Assembly: GCF_003999975.1 (NCBI RefSeq)
Contig: NZ_RJAC01000001.1
Coordinates: forward strand, 372,001-436,000
Direction of reading: 5' to 3'
DNA length: 64,000 nt
Source: Actinoplanes solisilvae
GTDB taxonomy: Bacteria; Actinomycetota; Actinomycetes; Mycobacteriales; Micromonosporaceae
Of the stretch, positions 29,458 through 38,827 are shown piece by piece. Within the stretch, counting starts at the first letter, position 1. The number at the start of each line of letters is the position of its first letter. A program made the translations under genes and the position numbers. Below the pieces are notes generated by a model that did no database searches, was not told the origin of the DNA, and was given only the letters and a program-made list of their open reading frames with translations.

Positions 29458-29958
29458 TCACTTCGGGCGACTCAGGCGGTGGAACCACCACGCCTGGACG
29501 GCGGTCCACACCACGACCGCGGCGACGATTCCCCAGCCGAGAGCGTTCTTTCCGGGCCAGTCGGTCGACACGCCGAAAGCGAGCACCACGCCCAGGGCGC
29601 TGTACTTGAACACATAGGTGAGCAGGGCCAGCGGCATCAGCAGAGCGGGCCGCACCGTGTCGGCCCACGCGATGACCAAAGTCGACATGGTGAAGCTGAC
29701 CGTCACGATCAGCACCCCGGCCGCGGCCCCCACGGCCGACGACGGGCCGCCGGTGAGGAAACCGGCCGACGCGGCAAAGAGGAGCAGGGCGAACGACACG
29801 GCACTGAGGAACGGCAGGTGCTGAACCCGCCAGCGCGGGTCGGCCGGCAGCGGGGGCAGATCGGGGAGTGGACGGTCGTCCTCCTCCTCCGCGGCCTGCT
29901 TCCGCTGGAACTCGAGCGCGCGCTGCCTCTCCAGGTCGTAATCGGTATCCGAACTCAT
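29458..29958 (-). CDS. AtpI-like membrane protein
   Basis: A 166-residue protein. Residues 1-45 are charged and Pro-rich, then four transmembrane helices follow (about 50-68, 75-95, 102-125 and 138-158). The pattern resembles the ATP synthase I/AtpI protein usually encoded before atpB in actinobacteria. It is coupled to glyA by a 4-bp overlap (ATGA). Confidence 0.65.
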   Translation of the reverse strand: MSSDTDYDLERQRALEFQRKQAAEEEDDRPLPDLPPLPADPRWRVQHLPFLSAVSFALLLFAASAGFLTGGPSSAVGAAAGVLIVTVSFTMSTLVIAWADTVRPALLMPLALLTYVFKYSALGVVLAFGVSTDWPGKNALGWGIVAAVVVWTAVQAWWFHRLSRPK

Positions 29959-31244
29959 GCCATCGCCTCCTGCCGCCCGTACGCCGGGAACCGTCGCACC
30001 AGGCCGGCCACCTCGTCCGCGGCGTCGGCCAGGCGGGACGCCCCCGCCGCCGTGCCCGGATCGCTCCGCGCGGCGGCGCCGATGAGAGCGGCGATCTGTC
30101 GCATCTCGCCCTCTCGCATCCCCTGGGTGGTCACGCTCGGCGAGCCCACCCGGATGCCCGAGGTCACCGCGGGTCGCTCAGGATCGTACGGGATCGCGCT
30201 CTTGTTGACAGTGACGCGGGCCAGCTCACAGCGGGCCTCGGCGTCGCGACCGGTGACGCCGAGGGCCCTGAGGTCGGCCACGGCGAGGTGCGTGTCGGTG
30301 CCGCCGGCGACCAGGCGGGCGCCCTCGTCGGCGAGCCCGGCCGCGAGCGCCTGAGCGTTGTGGACGACCTGCCGGGCGTACGCCTGGAAGCTGGTCGTGG
30401 CGGCCTCGCGCAACGCCACCGCCTTGGCCGCGACGACGTGCATCATCGGACTGCCCTGGCTGAACGGGAAGACGGCCTTGTCGATGCGCTGGGCCAGCTC
30501 GGCGCGGCACAGGATCAGGCCGCCGCGCGGGCCGCGCAGCACCTTGTGAGTGGTACAGGTGACGACGTCGGCGTGCGGGACCGGCGACGGGATCGCTCCA
30601 CCGGCCACCAGACCGATGAAATGGGCCGCGTCGACCACCAGGTAGGCGCCCACCTCGTCGGCGATCTCACGGAACCGGGCGAAATCGATCAAGCGCGGGT
30701 ACGCCGTGGCGCCGCAGATGATCACCTTGGGCCGGTGGGCCAGCGCGAGGTCGCGTACCTCGTCGTAGTCGATCTGTTCGGTGGCCGGACTGACCCGGTA
30801 GCCGATGGGGTGGAACCACTTGCCGCTGAAGTTGACCCGGCTGCCGTGCGTGAGGTGCCCGCCGTGCGCGAGGCCCATCGCCAGCACCGGATCACCGGGT
30901 TCGGCCAGAGCGGCGTACGCGGCGAGGTTGGCCGCCGTCCCCGAATGCGGCTGGACGTTGGCGTGCTCGGCGCCGAAGAGCTCCTTGGCCCGCTCGACGG
31001 CGAGCCGCTCGGCACAGTCGACCTCGGCGCAACCGCCGTAGTAGCGCTCCCCCGGATAACCCTCGGCGTACTTGTTCGACAGGGTCGACCCGAGCGCGGC
31101 CAGCACGGCGGTGGAGGTGAAGTTCTCGCTGGCGATGAGCTGCAGCCCGGTCCGCTGGCGCTCGGCCTCGGCGAGCAGGACACGAGCGATCTCCGGATCG
31201 GCACGCTCGAGCGCGGTGAAGTCCGGCCCCCAGAAGGTGTCCAC
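29955..31244 (-). CDS. glyA: Serine hydroxymethyltransferase
   Basis: A 429-residue PLP enzyme that converts serine and tetrahydrofolate to glycine and 5,10-methylene-THF. The Schiff-base Lys234 lies in [12 protein letters not shown] (the usual motif is TTHKTLRGP, so Thr is replaced by Val). [12 protein letters not shown] (205-216) and [15 protein letters not shown] (57-71) are canonical. GTG start with GGGGAGGG. The motif drift leaves open a specialised paralogue beside another glyA elsewhere. Confidence 0.9.
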   Translation of the reverse strand: MDTFWGPDFTALERADPEIARVLLAEAERQRTGLQLIASENFTSTAVLAALGSTLSNKYAEGYPGERYYGGCAEVDCAERLAVERAKELFGAEHANVQPHSGTAANLAAYAALAEPGDPVLAMGLAHGGHLTHGSRVNFSGKWFHPIGYRVSPATEQIDYDEVRDLALAHRPKVIICGATAYPRLIDFARFREIADEVGAYLVVDAAHFIGLVAGGAIPSPVPHADVVTCTTHKVLRGPRGGLILCRAELAQRIDKAVFPFSQGSPMMHVVAAKAVALREAATTSFQAYARQVVHNAQALAAGLADEGARLVAGGTDTHLAVADLRALGVTGRDAEARCELARVTVNKSAIPYDPERPAVTSGIRVGSPSVTTQGMREGEMRQIAALIGAAARSDPGTAAGASRLADAADEVAGLVRRFPAYGRQEAMA

Positions 31245-31263
31245 GTGCCCTCCCCGGTCAGAC

Positions 31264-31318
31264 GACGTGGTCAGGCAACGTCGCCGTTTTCGAGCATATG
31301 GCTTATGACGTGGTCAGG
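31264..31318. promoter_or_regulatory. Paired direct repeats in the glyA/SDR divergent promoter
   Basis: GACGTGGTCAGG occurs at 31264-31275 and again at 31307-31318, 43 bp apart start to start, about four helical turns. The second copy sits between the -35 and -10 region of the plus-strand gene, the first 20 bp from the glyA start. This looks like an operator for one regulator, which is not encoded nearby. Confidence 0.5.
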
Positions 31319-31325
31319 ACGGGCA

Positions 31326-31331
31326 CAGTCT
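31326..31331 (+). promoter_or_regulatory. Leaderless promoter -10 (CAGTCT)
   Basis: CAGTCT ends 6 nt before the ATG at 31338. No Shine-Dalgarno precedes that start. Confidence 0.45.
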
Positions 31332-31337
31332 GCTTTT

Positions 31338-32789
31338 ATGCGGTGCTTGGTGACCGGTGCGACCGGATACATCGGCGGGCGGCTCGCGCCCCGCCTGCTC
31401 GACGAGGGCTACGAGGTGCGGTGCCTGACGCGCAGCGCGGCCCGGCTGCGAGACGTGCCGTGGGCGGGCCGGGCCGAGGTGGTCGAGGGTGACCTGAACC
31501 GGGCCGAGACGCTGCCCGCGGCGCTGGAGGGCGTCGACGTGGCGTACTTCCTGGTCCATTCGCTGGGCCGGCCCGACTTCGAGGAACTGGACCGACAGGG
31601 CGCGAAGAACTTCGCCGCGGCGGCCCGGGCGGCCGGTGTGACCCGCATCGTCTACCTGGGCGGCCCGGAGCCTCCGGCGGGCGAGCGCCCTTCGCCCCAC
31701 CTGCGCTCGCGGGCCGAGGTCGCCCGGATTCTGCTGGCCGGCGGGGTGCCGACCGCCGTCCTGCGCGCGCCGGTGATCATCGGCTCGGGCTCCGCGTCGT
31801 TCGAGATGCTGCGGTACCTGACCGAGCGCCTGCCGGTCATGGTCACCCCGCGCTGGGTGCGCAACCGCATCCAGCCGATCGCCGTCCGCGACGTGCTGCG
31901 CTACCTGATCGCCGCGGCGAAGATGCCGCCCGAGGTCAACCGCGGCTTCGACGTGGGCGGGAAGGACGTGCTCACCTACGCCGAGATGATGCAGGGCTAC
32001 GCCCACGTGGCCGGGTTGCACCGGCGCGTGGTGGTGCCGCTGCGGCCGCTGAGTCCATGGTTGTCGGCCCACTGGGTCGGTCTGGTCACTCCGGTGCCCA
32101 ACGCCATCGCCCGGCCCCTGGTGGCCAGCCTGGTGCACGAGGCGGTCGCGCACGAGAACGACATCCGCGAGTACGCGCCGGGTGAGCCGCTCGGCTTCGA
32201 GCAGGCCGTCCGGGTCGCGCTCGGCAAGATCCGCGACGCGAACGTGGAGACCCGCTGGTCGAACGCGGCCGGACGGGACGCCGCGGCCGAACCGTTGCCG
32301 AGCGACCCGGACTGGTCGGGCGGCAGCATCTACGTCGACGAGCGCAGCCGCGCGGTCAAGGCGCCGGTCGAGTCGCTGTGGCGGGTCATCGAAGGTGTCG
32401 GCGGCGAGAACGGCTGGTACTCGTTCCCACTGGCCTGGTCGGTGCGTGGCTGGCTCGACCGGCTGGTCGGCGGGGTCGGGCTGCGCCGGGGCCGGCGCGA
32501 CAGCCAGCATCTGCTGGTCGGTGAGGCGCTCGACTGGTGGCGGGTCGAGGAGATCGAGCCGGGCAAGCTGCTGCGGCTGCGCGCCGAGATGCGGGTGCCG
32601 GGCCGGGCCTGGCTCGAGATGCGCGCCTCACCGGACGGCAACGGCGGCAGCGTCTATCGCCAGCGGGCCATCTTCCTGCCCCGGGGTCTGGCCGGGCACG
32701 CCTACTGGGCCGCCGTGCTGCCCTTCCACGGCTTCATCTTCAACGGCATGGCCCGCAACATCGCGCGCGGCGCCACGACCCCTACTTAG
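31338..32789 (+). CDS. NAD(P)H-binding SDR protein with DUF2867
   Basis: A 483-residue two-domain protein. Residues 1-290 are an atypical short-chain-dehydrogenase/NmrA-like Rossmann fold opening with VTGATGYIGGRL (the GxxGxxG NAD(P) loop). The C-terminal part from about 325 (SIYVDERSRAVKAPVESLWRV) is a DUF2867 domain of the START-like kind, with DWWRVEEIEPGKLLRLRAEM. The same fusion is common in actinobacteria and its substrate is unknown. The gene overlaps the tail of the Sua5 gene by 8 bp. Confidence 0.85.
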   Translation: MRCLVTGATGYIGGRLAPRLLDEGYEVRCLTRSAARLRDVPWAGRAEVVEGDLNRAETLPAALEGVDVAYFLVHSLGRPDFEELDRQGAKNFAAAARAAGVTRIVYLGGPEPPAGERPSPHLRSRAEVARILLAGGVPTAVLRAPVIIGSGSASFEMLRYLTERLPVMVTPRWVRNRIQPIAVRDVLRYLIAAAKMPPEVNRGFDVGGKDVLTYAEMMQGYAHVAGLHRRVVVPLRPLSPWLSAHWVGLVTPVPNAIARPLVASLVHEAVAHENDIREYAPGEPLGFEQAVRVALGKIRDANVETRWSNAAGRDAAAEPLPSDPDWSGGSIYVDERSRAVKAPVESLWRVIEGVGGENGWYSFPLAWSVRGWLDRLVGGVGLRRGRRDSQHLLVGEALDWWRVEEIEPGKLLRLRAEMRVPGRAWLEMRASPDGNGGSVYRQRAIFLPRGLAGHAYWAAVLPFHGFIFNGMARNIARGATTPT

Positions 32790-33738
32790 TCGCGGCCCGG
32801 CCGAGGCGGTCGCGGACGGCCAGCCAGTCCTCGTGACGCGGCGGTTCCTGCACCAGGATCGTCGCGACACCCGCGTCGTCGAGGCGGTGCAGCGCGGCGT
32901 AGAGGTCGGCCGCGTATTCGCGCGGGTCGGCCGAGAGGATCTCGGCCCCGTCGACGTCGGCGGTCTCGTAGGTCAGCACGCCGATCGGCCCGGCCAGCCC
33001 GGCCCGGTCGACGTCGCGCACGTCCTTCGCGAGGACCACGGTGGCCCGCGGCGCGTAGTGGCGTCGGCTCATTCCGGGCGAGGGGCGGGCGGCGCCGTCG
33101 TCGGGCGCCTCCTCGGGCAGGTCGATCCAGCCGATCACGTCGGTCAGCTCGCGCAGGGGCAGCGCACCCGGCCGCAGCAGCCTCGGCGTCTCACCGGTCA
33201 CGTCGAGCACGGTCGACTCGATGCCCCACGTCGCCGGGCCGCCGTCGAGGACCAGCGGCACGTCGGGCAGGCTGCGCAGCACGTGCTCGGCCGTGGTCGG
33301 CGAGATGCCCTCGGAGCGGTTGGCGCTGGGTGCGGCGAGCGCCAGTCCGGAGGCCTCCAGCAACCCGAGCGCCACCTCGTGGTCGGGGATCCGGATCGCG
33401 ATGGTGTCGTCGCTCGCGCCCACGCCGTCGAGGTGGCGGGCCCGGGGCAGCACGAGCGTGAGCGGCCCGGGCCAGAACTGGGCGGCGAGCTGGTTGGCCA
33501 CGTCGGGCCAGGTCTCGGCGAGCGCGCGGGCCGCCTCGACGTTGGCCACGTGGGCTATCAGCGGGTTCCACGTGGGCCGGTTCTTGAGCCGGTAGATCTC
33601 GCCCACGGCCTTGGCCGAGAACGCGTTCGCGCCCAGGCCGTAGACGGTCTCGGTGGGGAAGGCGACGACCGATTCGGCCCGCAGCAGGTCGGCCGCCCGG
33701 CGCAGGCCCTCGGCGTCGGGCCGGACGATGCGGCTCAC
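32782..33738 (-). CDS. sua5: L-threonylcarbamoyladenylate synthase, full-length Sua5 type
   Basis: A 318-residue enzyme that makes threonylcarbamoyl-AMP for the t6A37 modification of ANN-decoding tRNAs. The YrdC domain (1-205) has PTETVYGLG, the KxR motif in LKNRPTWNPL and SxN in APSANRSEG. The C-terminal Sua5 domain starts at the SPGMSRRHYAP linker. GTG 33738 overlaps the phosphatase stop. It is an extra copy beside the shorter TsaC-like gene, and its motifs are the intact ones. Confidence 0.9.
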   Translation of the reverse strand: MSRIVRPDAEGLRRAADLLRAESVVAFPTETVYGLGANAFSAKAVGEIYRLKNRPTWNPLIAHVANVEAARALAETWPDVANQLAAQFWPGPLTLVLPRARHLDGVGASDDTIAIRIPDHEVALGLLEASGLALAAPSANRSEGISPTTAEHVLRSLPDVPLVLDGGPATWGIESTVLDVTGETPRLLRPGALPLRELTDVIGWIDLPEEAPDDGAARPSPGMSRRHYAPRATVVLAKDVRDVDRAGLAGPIGVLTYETADVDGAEILSADPREYAADLYAALHRLDDAGVATILVQEPPRHEDWLAVRDRLGRAATK

Positions 33739-34322
33739 GGCAGGAGGAGGGTGGCGAACGGGACGGTGGTGTCCTCGATCTCGTCCCCGATGCGCTGGAA
33801 CGTCTGGTCGCCCCGGCCCCACGGGTCGTCGAGGTCGTCGCCCGGCCGCGGGCCGTCGTTGCCGCGCAGCAGGTGGACGGCCGCGACGATCGCGACGCCA
33901 CGGTCGTACACGTCGTCGGGCTTGGGCTCGGGCAGCGCGACCGGGTCGACGCCGCTCAGCAGCCGGCCGAACTCCCCGGTCACGAAGGTGCGGGCGGCCG
34001 CGTCGGGACGGAGCGCGACCACGTAGTCGTACTGGTCGGCGGTGGCCGTGAGGATCAGGTCGGCCTCGTCGATGAAGTCGCCGCGCAGCTTGCGGGCCTC
34101 GAAGCCCTCGTCGGAGCCGCCACGGGAACGGAGCTGGCGGGCCGCGGGCGGGTTCATCTCCTCGCCCTCGTGCCAGCCGCCGGTGCCGGCGCTGGCGCTG
34201 CGCACGAGCTGGTCGCCCTGCTCGCCGACGCGGTCGCGGACCGCCCGGGAGAGCAGGCGCTCGGCCATCGGCGATCGGCAGATGTTTCCCATGCAGACGT
34301 GCAGGACGGTGAAGGTCGCCAC
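33735..34322 (-). CDS. Low-molecular-weight protein-tyrosine/arginine phosphatase
   Basis: A 195-residue phosphatase of the LMW-PTP family. The P-loop is CMGNICRSP (Cys10, Arg16) and the general acid is in DDPWGRGD. A GTG at 34322 right after the TsaC stop is used. A longer reading lies inside the upstream gene. The neighbours tsaC and prmC are the normal actinobacterial setting. The substrate could be phosphotyrosine or phosphoarginine proteins. Confidence 0.88.
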   Translation of the reverse strand: MATFTVLHVCMGNICRSPMAERLLSRAVRDRVGEQGDQLVRSASAGTGGWHEGEEMNPPAARQLRSRGGSDEGFEARKLRGDFIDEADLILTATADQYDYVVALRPDAAARTFVTGEFGRLLSGVDPVALPEPKPDDVYDRGVAIVAAVHLLRGNDGPRPGDDLDDPWGRGDQTFQRIGDEIEDTTVPFATLLLP

Positions 34323-34323
34323 C

Positions 34324-34968
34324 TCAGGCCTCCGGGGCCAGCAGGTCGGGCACGACGTCCTGCAGCTTCTCGAGCGGGATGGCGCCGGCCCGCAGCACCA
34401 TCGGCACGTCACCGCTCACGTCGATGATCGTGCTCGGCGCGGGGTCGTGGGCCGCGCCGGCCTCGAGGTAGATGCGGACCGCGTACTCGAGCTGGTCGCG
34501 GGCGGCCTCGGCGGTGGCCGGCGCCGGCTGGCCGACCTTGTTGGCCGTGGTGACCGCCATCGGCCCGACCGCACGCAGCACCTCGAGCGCCACCGGGTGC
34601 AGCGGCATGCGCACGGCCACCTTGCCGCCGGTGTCGCCGAGATCCCACTGCAGGCTCGGCGAATGCTCGACGTAAAGGGTCAGTGCGCCGGGCCAGAACG
34701 CGTCGGCCAGCTCGCGCGCCGCCTTGGGCAGCGAATAGACCAGGCCGTCGAGCGTGTGACGGGAACCGACCAGCACGGGCGGCGGGACCTGGTTGGTGAC
34801 GCTGCGCGCGTGGTGCAGCGAGGTGATCGCGTGCGGGGTGAACGCGTCGGCCCCGACGCCGTAGACCGTGTCGGTCGGCATGACGACCAGCTCACCGCTC
34901 TTGACCGCCTCGATGGCGGCGGCGATGCCGCGATCCCGGTCCGCGGTCGTACGGCAGTCGTAGAGCAT
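34324..34968 (-). CDS. TsaC/YrdC-like protein with altered KxR motif
   Basis: A 214-residue YrdC-domain protein in the syntenic position (prmC - tsaC - phosphatase) where mycobacteria carry their single threonylcarbamoyl-AMP synthase. PTDTVYGVGAD (31-41), FWPGALTLYVEHSPSLQWDLGDTGG (given in part) and RMPLHPVALEVL match that family. The ATP-binding KxR region, AKGRGRDMP-like in mycobacteria, reads ARSVTNQVP (54-62) and lacks the Lys and Arg. SxN is TAN. It may be inactive or have a new role, with the adjacent Sua5 doing the job. Confidence 0.8.
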   Translation of the reverse strand: MLYDCRTTADRDRGIAAAIEAVKSGELVVMPTDTVYGVGADAFTPHAITSLHHARSVTNQVPPPVLVGSRHTLDGLVYSLPKAARELADAFWPGALTLYVEHSPSLQWDLGDTGGKVAVRMPLHPVALEVLRAVGPMAVTTANKVGQPAPATAEAARDQLEYAVRIYLEAGAAHDPAPSTIIDVSGDVPMVLRAGAIPLEKLQDVVPDLLAPEA

Positions 34969-35005
34969 CACACCGTGCAGTGTGCCATGCGATGGGCCAC
35001 ATCGA

Positions 35006-35899
35006 TCAGGTGCGGCGGGCGGTCGCGTAACGGGGGCGTCCGGTGAGGTCGTCATGGGCGGTCACCTCGGTGAACCGTCCGTCGGCGCGCAGCAACGCCG
35101 GAACCGCCTCGCCGTGCACGTCGTCGTGCTCGAGGCCGACCACCCCGCCGGGTCGCAGCAGGGCCGCGGCGAGCGCGATCACGGGCCTGATCACGCCGAG
35201 CCCGTCGCCCCCGCCGAAGACGGCCTCGGCCGGGTCGTGCTCGGCCACCTCGGGCGGCACGGGCGTCCCGTCCGGCACGTAGGGCGGGTTGCACAGCAGC
35301 ACGTCGACGTCGCCGTGCAGGCCGGAGAGCAACGACGGGTCGGTGACGTCGCCCGCGACCACCTCGACGGCCGGGAAGGGCGCGGCGTTGCGACGCAGAT
35401 AGTCGAGCGCCGCCGGGGACCGCTCGACCGCGACGACCCGGCCGGGGCGGGCCTCGTCGGCCACCGCGAGGGCGATCGCGCCGGTGCCGCTGCACAGATC
35501 GACGACGGTGGCGCCGGGCTCGGTGTGCTCGATTCCCCACCCCGCGAGCAGCTCCGTCTCAGGTCGTGGGACGAAGACGCCGTCGCCGACCTGAAGTTCG
35601 AGATGCCGGAACGCGGCCGTTCCGAGCAGATGCTGCAACGGGATGCGCCGGGCCCGCAGCGCCACGAGCTCGGTGAAACGACTCAGCTCGTCGGGGCGCA
35701 GCGAGTCGACCAGCAACAGGCGCCCACGTGGGATGCCGAGAACGTGGGCGGCGAGCAGTTCGGCATCGACCCGGGGCGATTCGACACCGGACCCGGAAAG
35801 ATCGGCGGTCGCCGCCGCGAGCGCCGGACCGAGGGGGGTTCGGGAGCTGTCTTCAAGGTCCGGGTCCACGGCATAATCATCGGACGTCGCGTGCGACAC
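35006..35899 (-). CDS. prmC: Release factor glutamine methyltransferase
   Basis: A 297-residue (from the GTG at 35899) SAM-dependent methyltransferase that methylates the GGQ glutamine of release factors. It shows FVPRPETELL, the SAM loop VVDLCSGTGAIAL, and the NPPYVP motif that holds the target glutamine. The N-terminal 30 residues are acidic and poorly conserved, so a start further in is possible. In most actinobacteria prfA is adjacent, but here two plus-strand genes separate them. Confidence 0.92.
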   Translation of the reverse strand: MSHATSDDYAVDPDLEDSSRTPLGPALAAATADLSGSGVESPRVDAELLAAHVLGIPRGRLLLVDSLRPDELSRFTELVALRARRIPLQHLLGTAAFRHLELQVGDGVFVPRPETELLAGWGIEHTEPGATVVDLCSGTGAIALAVADEARPGRVVAVERSPAALDYLRRNAAPFPAVEVVAGDVTDPSLLSGLHGDVDVLLCNPPYVPDGTPVPPEVAEHDPAEAVFGGGDGLGVIRPVIALAAALLRPGGVVGLEHDDVHGEAVPALLRADGRFTEVTAHDDLTGRPRYATARRT

Positions 35900-35949
35900 C
35901 GACCGGCCGGGTCGGTGAGGGGACGCACGGCACCGGTGGGAGGCGCCTG

Positions 35950-37485
35950 GTGAGTTGGTTGGACCAGCTCGCGGAGAACAACGAGGAGCTGCGCCGCGCC
36001 GGACGGCTCCAGCAGGACGGCCGCTCGGTGGAGGCGCTGCCGTTGCTCGACGGCGTGCTGTCGGTCGCCGTCGACCCGACCACCAGGGCGTTCGCGCTCG
36101 TGCAACGCTTCGGCGCGCTGATCAACCTGGGCCGCGTCGCCGAACTGGCGACCGCGATGACGATCGCCGAGAACGCGGTCCGCGAGATCCCCGATCCCTA
36201 CCTGCGCGGCCAGATGCACGCCTTCGCCGCGCTCGGCGCCCACCTCGAACGCAACCTCGACCGCGGCGTGACCCACCTGGTGCAGGCCTCGCGCGCGCTC
36301 GCCGCCGTGCAGGAGAACGACTCTGAAACCGCCTGGGGCTGGCACGACCTCGCCATGGCCTACTCCTACCTCGGCTTCCACGGCCACGCGCTCACCGCGA
36401 TCGAGCAGGCCCGTCAGGTCGGGGCCGCGGTCGGGCTGGCCACCGAGATCTTCGCGGCGCCCGGCATCCGGCTGCGCAACGCGGTCTCGCTCGACCACCA
36501 GGGCGACACCGACGGCTGCCTGCGGGTGCTGCGCGACATCGACGCCGAGCTGACCCGCTACGTGGCGATCGGCGCCGACCAGATGCGCCCCAGCAGCCGC
36601 GCGGCCTACGGCTACTCGCTGGCCCGCCGGGCCGCCCTGGGCGAGGTGACCGAGGCCGACGCGGCCACCTGGCTCACCGGCGGCGGCGACAGCGTTCGCA
36701 CCCGCGACCTGCGCCACCTCGGCAACGTCTGCCTCACGATGGCCTCGGGCAAACCCGAGCTGGCCCTGGCCCTGCTCGACTCGGTGCCGGTCTCGGCCGA
36801 GATCCTGGGCGCGGCCGAGCCGGCCCGGCTGCGCAGCATCTGCCACGCGGCGGCGGGCGACCACGCGGCCGCCCACGCCGCCGACCGTTACGCGTTCCGC
36901 CTGGCCGCTCAGCGCATCGACCGGCTGCGCGACGGCTACCTCGACGGGGTCGCGGCCCGCCTCGACGCGCAGGAGACCCAGCGCGACGCCGGCCGCTACG
37001 GCGACGAGTCGCTCACCGACCCGCTGACCGGCCTGCCCAACCGCCGCCAGCTCGAGCGCTACATCGCCCAGCTGCTGGCCCGCGGCGAGCGTGCGGCGAT
37101 CGGCGTCTGCGACCTCATAGGCTTCACCGAGGTCAACGCCCGGCACGGCCGGCACTGCGGCGACCTGGTGCTGCAACGCATCGCCGGGGTGCTCAACCGG
37201 GTCATGCGCCGCGGCGACTTCGTGGCCCGTTTCGCCGGCGACGAGTTCGTGGTCGTGCTGCCCGGGGCGGGCACGGCGCAGGCGGCCGAGGTGTCACGCC
37301 GCATCACCGCCGCCACCGACGCCGAGAACTGGCAGATCCTGGTGCCGGGCACGCCGATAAGCCTCGCCGCGGGCTGGTCCGAGGTGGGCGCTCGCGGGCG
37401 TACGCTGAGTGCGGCCCTCGCCGCGGCCGCGGCGAACCGGCTGCCCACCCGGCCGCTCAGCGAAATGATCCAAGACAGGTCCTAG
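35950..37485 (+). CDS. TPR-like/GGDEF diguanylate cyclase
   Basis: A 511-residue cytoplasmic protein. Residues 1-340 are helical repeats of TPR character (AAMTIAENAVREIPDPY; WHDLAMAYSYLGFHGHAL). A GGDEF domain follows, opening with DPLTGLPNRR (357-366). The active site is AGDEF (429-433), a functional variant. The inhibitory I-site RRGD (RxxD, 420-423) lies five residues upstream. It should make c-di-GMP and be feedback-inhibited. The GTG start has GGGAGG before it. Divergent from prmC. Confidence 0.88.
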   Translation: MSWLDQLAENNEELRRAGRLQQDGRSVEALPLLDGVLSVAVDPTTRAFALVQRFGALINLGRVAELATAMTIAENAVREIPDPYLRGQMHAFAALGAHLERNLDRGVTHLVQASRALAAVQENDSETAWGWHDLAMAYSYLGFHGHALTAIEQARQVGAAVGLATEIFAAPGIRLRNAVSLDHQGDTDGCLRVLRDIDAELTRYVAIGADQMRPSSRAAYGYSLARRAALGEVTEADAATWLTGGGDSVRTRDLRHLGNVCLTMASGKPELALALLDSVPVSAEILGAAEPARLRSICHAAAGDHAAAHAADRYAFRLAAQRIDRLRDGYLDGVAARLDAQETQRDAGRYGDESLTDPLTGLPNRRQLERYIAQLLARGERAAIGVCDLIGFTEVNARHGRHCGDLVLQRIAGVLNRVMRRGDFVARFAGDEFVVVLPGAGTAQAAEVSRRITAATDAENWQILVPGTPISLAAGWSEVGARGRTLSAALAAAAANRLPTRPLSEMIQDRS

Positions 37486-37492
37486 TTTCGAC

Positions 37493-38824
37493 ATGAGCAC
37501 GATCGAGCTCGGCGAGATGCAGCAGGGGCAAGACAGCCTGTCGCAACCCGGGTTCGACCGCCGGCTCGCCCGCCGGATCGCGCTCGTGCTGGTCGTCGCG
37601 CTCTGCCTGGCCGGTCTGGCCGCCTCGGCGGTGCCCCGGCAACGGGCGGTCCAGTCGCTCTGGACCATGTCCATCGAGACCGCACAGGGCACGACGCTCT
37701 CTCGCGACGGTGTGTTCGTGCACCGCACGGCCGACGGCCTGACCACGGTCACCGCCCACGAGCTGGCCACCGGCGCGGTTCGCTGGCAGCGGCGCTTCGG
37801 GGGCACGGTCGGCTATCTGCAGGCGGCCGAGTCGTCCGGCCTGCTGCTCGTCCCGGCCCAGGGCCACCTGGTCAAGCTGCCGTCGGCGAACGACGGGTCG
37901 GCCTTCCACGCCGAGTTCCATCAGCAGACGATCGCGATCTCGGCGGCGACCGGGGCCGAGGTGTGGCGCACGGCAGGCGAACCGCACAGCGTCGACGGCG
38001 GCACCGCCCTGCTCACCGAATACACGCCCGAGGCCGATCTCGCGCGGATGCGCCTGGTGCGGCTCAGCGACCACGGCACGATCTGGAGCCGGGACACGGC
38101 CCGCGTCGGCAACTGGACCGTGCTGCCGTCCGGCGAGCGGCCCAGCAAGATCGTCACGGCCACCGACGACGGCGAGATCAAGGTCTATGCGTACGGCTCG
38201 GGGGCGCTGGTCAGCACCGCCCGCATCCCGTGGGTCGAGTCGCGCCCTGAGGAGGGCTACTTCAACGACCTCGGCGGCACCGGCGACGTCCTGGTGGTCA
38301 ACCGCTCGCGGGCCGAGGTCTTCGAGATGAGCGTCTACCGCACCGACACGATGGCCGAGCTGTGGCGGGCCTCAGACACCAACGGGTACGCCTTCCCGTG
38401 CGGCTCGGCGCTGTGCCTCAACGACGGCAGCGGCCTGGTCGCCTACGACACGACGACCGGCGCCCGCCGCTGGCGCATCGACGGCGCGGCCGACGCCTGG
38501 CAGGTCAGCGCAGACCGGCTGGTCGTCGGCGAGGGCTCCGAGAGCGGCCGCCACGTGCTCGTCGACGCCGTCACCGGCCGCACCCTGGGCGCCTCGGTCG
38601 AAGGCACCCTGGCCTGGAACGGCCCGCAGGACGAGTCGGTCGTCGTCCTGCGGCCGACCGAGTCGCCGCCGAACCGCACCGCCGTCGTCCGCTGGGACCT
38701 CGCGACCGGCCGGCAGTGGCTGCTCGGCGCGATCGACCCGATGGGCAACCCGCCCTGCTCGGCCCTGCCCGGTCACCTGGCCTGCTTCCGAGGCGACCAG
38801 TACGAGGTGCTGGCCGTCATGTGA
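37493..38824 (+). CDS. PQQ-like beta-propeller protein, membrane-anchored
   Basis: A 443-residue protein with one N-terminal transmembrane helix (about residues 26-46) and an external seven- or eight-bladed propeller. Blade signatures include LATGAVRWQRRF, AATGAEVWRTAG, TTTGARRWRIDG and LATGRQWLLG. There is a CGSALC pair that could form a disulfide. The ATG is 7 bp after the diguanylate cyclase stop, with a possible -10 (CCTAGT) 6 nt before it. The function is unknown. Confidence 0.75.
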   Translation: MSTIELGEMQQGQDSLSQPGFDRRLARRIALVLVVALCLAGLAASAVPRQRAVQSLWTMSIETAQGTTLSRDGVFVHRTADGLTTVTAHELATGAVRWQRRFGGTVGYLQAAESSGLLLVPAQGHLVKLPSANDGSAFHAEFHQQTIAISAATGAEVWRTAGEPHSVDGGTALLTEYTPEADLARMRLVRLSDHGTIWSRDTARVGNWTVLPSGERPSKIVTATDDGEIKVYAYGSGALVSTARIPWVESRPEEGYFNDLGGTGDVLVVNRSRAEVFEMSVYRTDTMAELWRASDTNGYAFPCGSALCLNDGSGLVAYDTTTGARRWRIDGAADAWQVSADRLVVGEGSESGRHVLVDAVTGRTLGASVEGTLAWNGPQDESVVVLRPTESPPNRTAVVRWDLATGRQWLLGAIDPMGNPPCSALPGHLACFRGDQYEVLAVM

Positions 38825-38827
38825 GCC

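Noticed and set aside
29868..31337. N-terminal 490 codons in frame with the SDR/DUF2867 gene
   Set aside because: They run antisense through glyA and have no recognisable domain. The real gene begins at the VTGATGYIGG nucleotide-binding fold at 31338.
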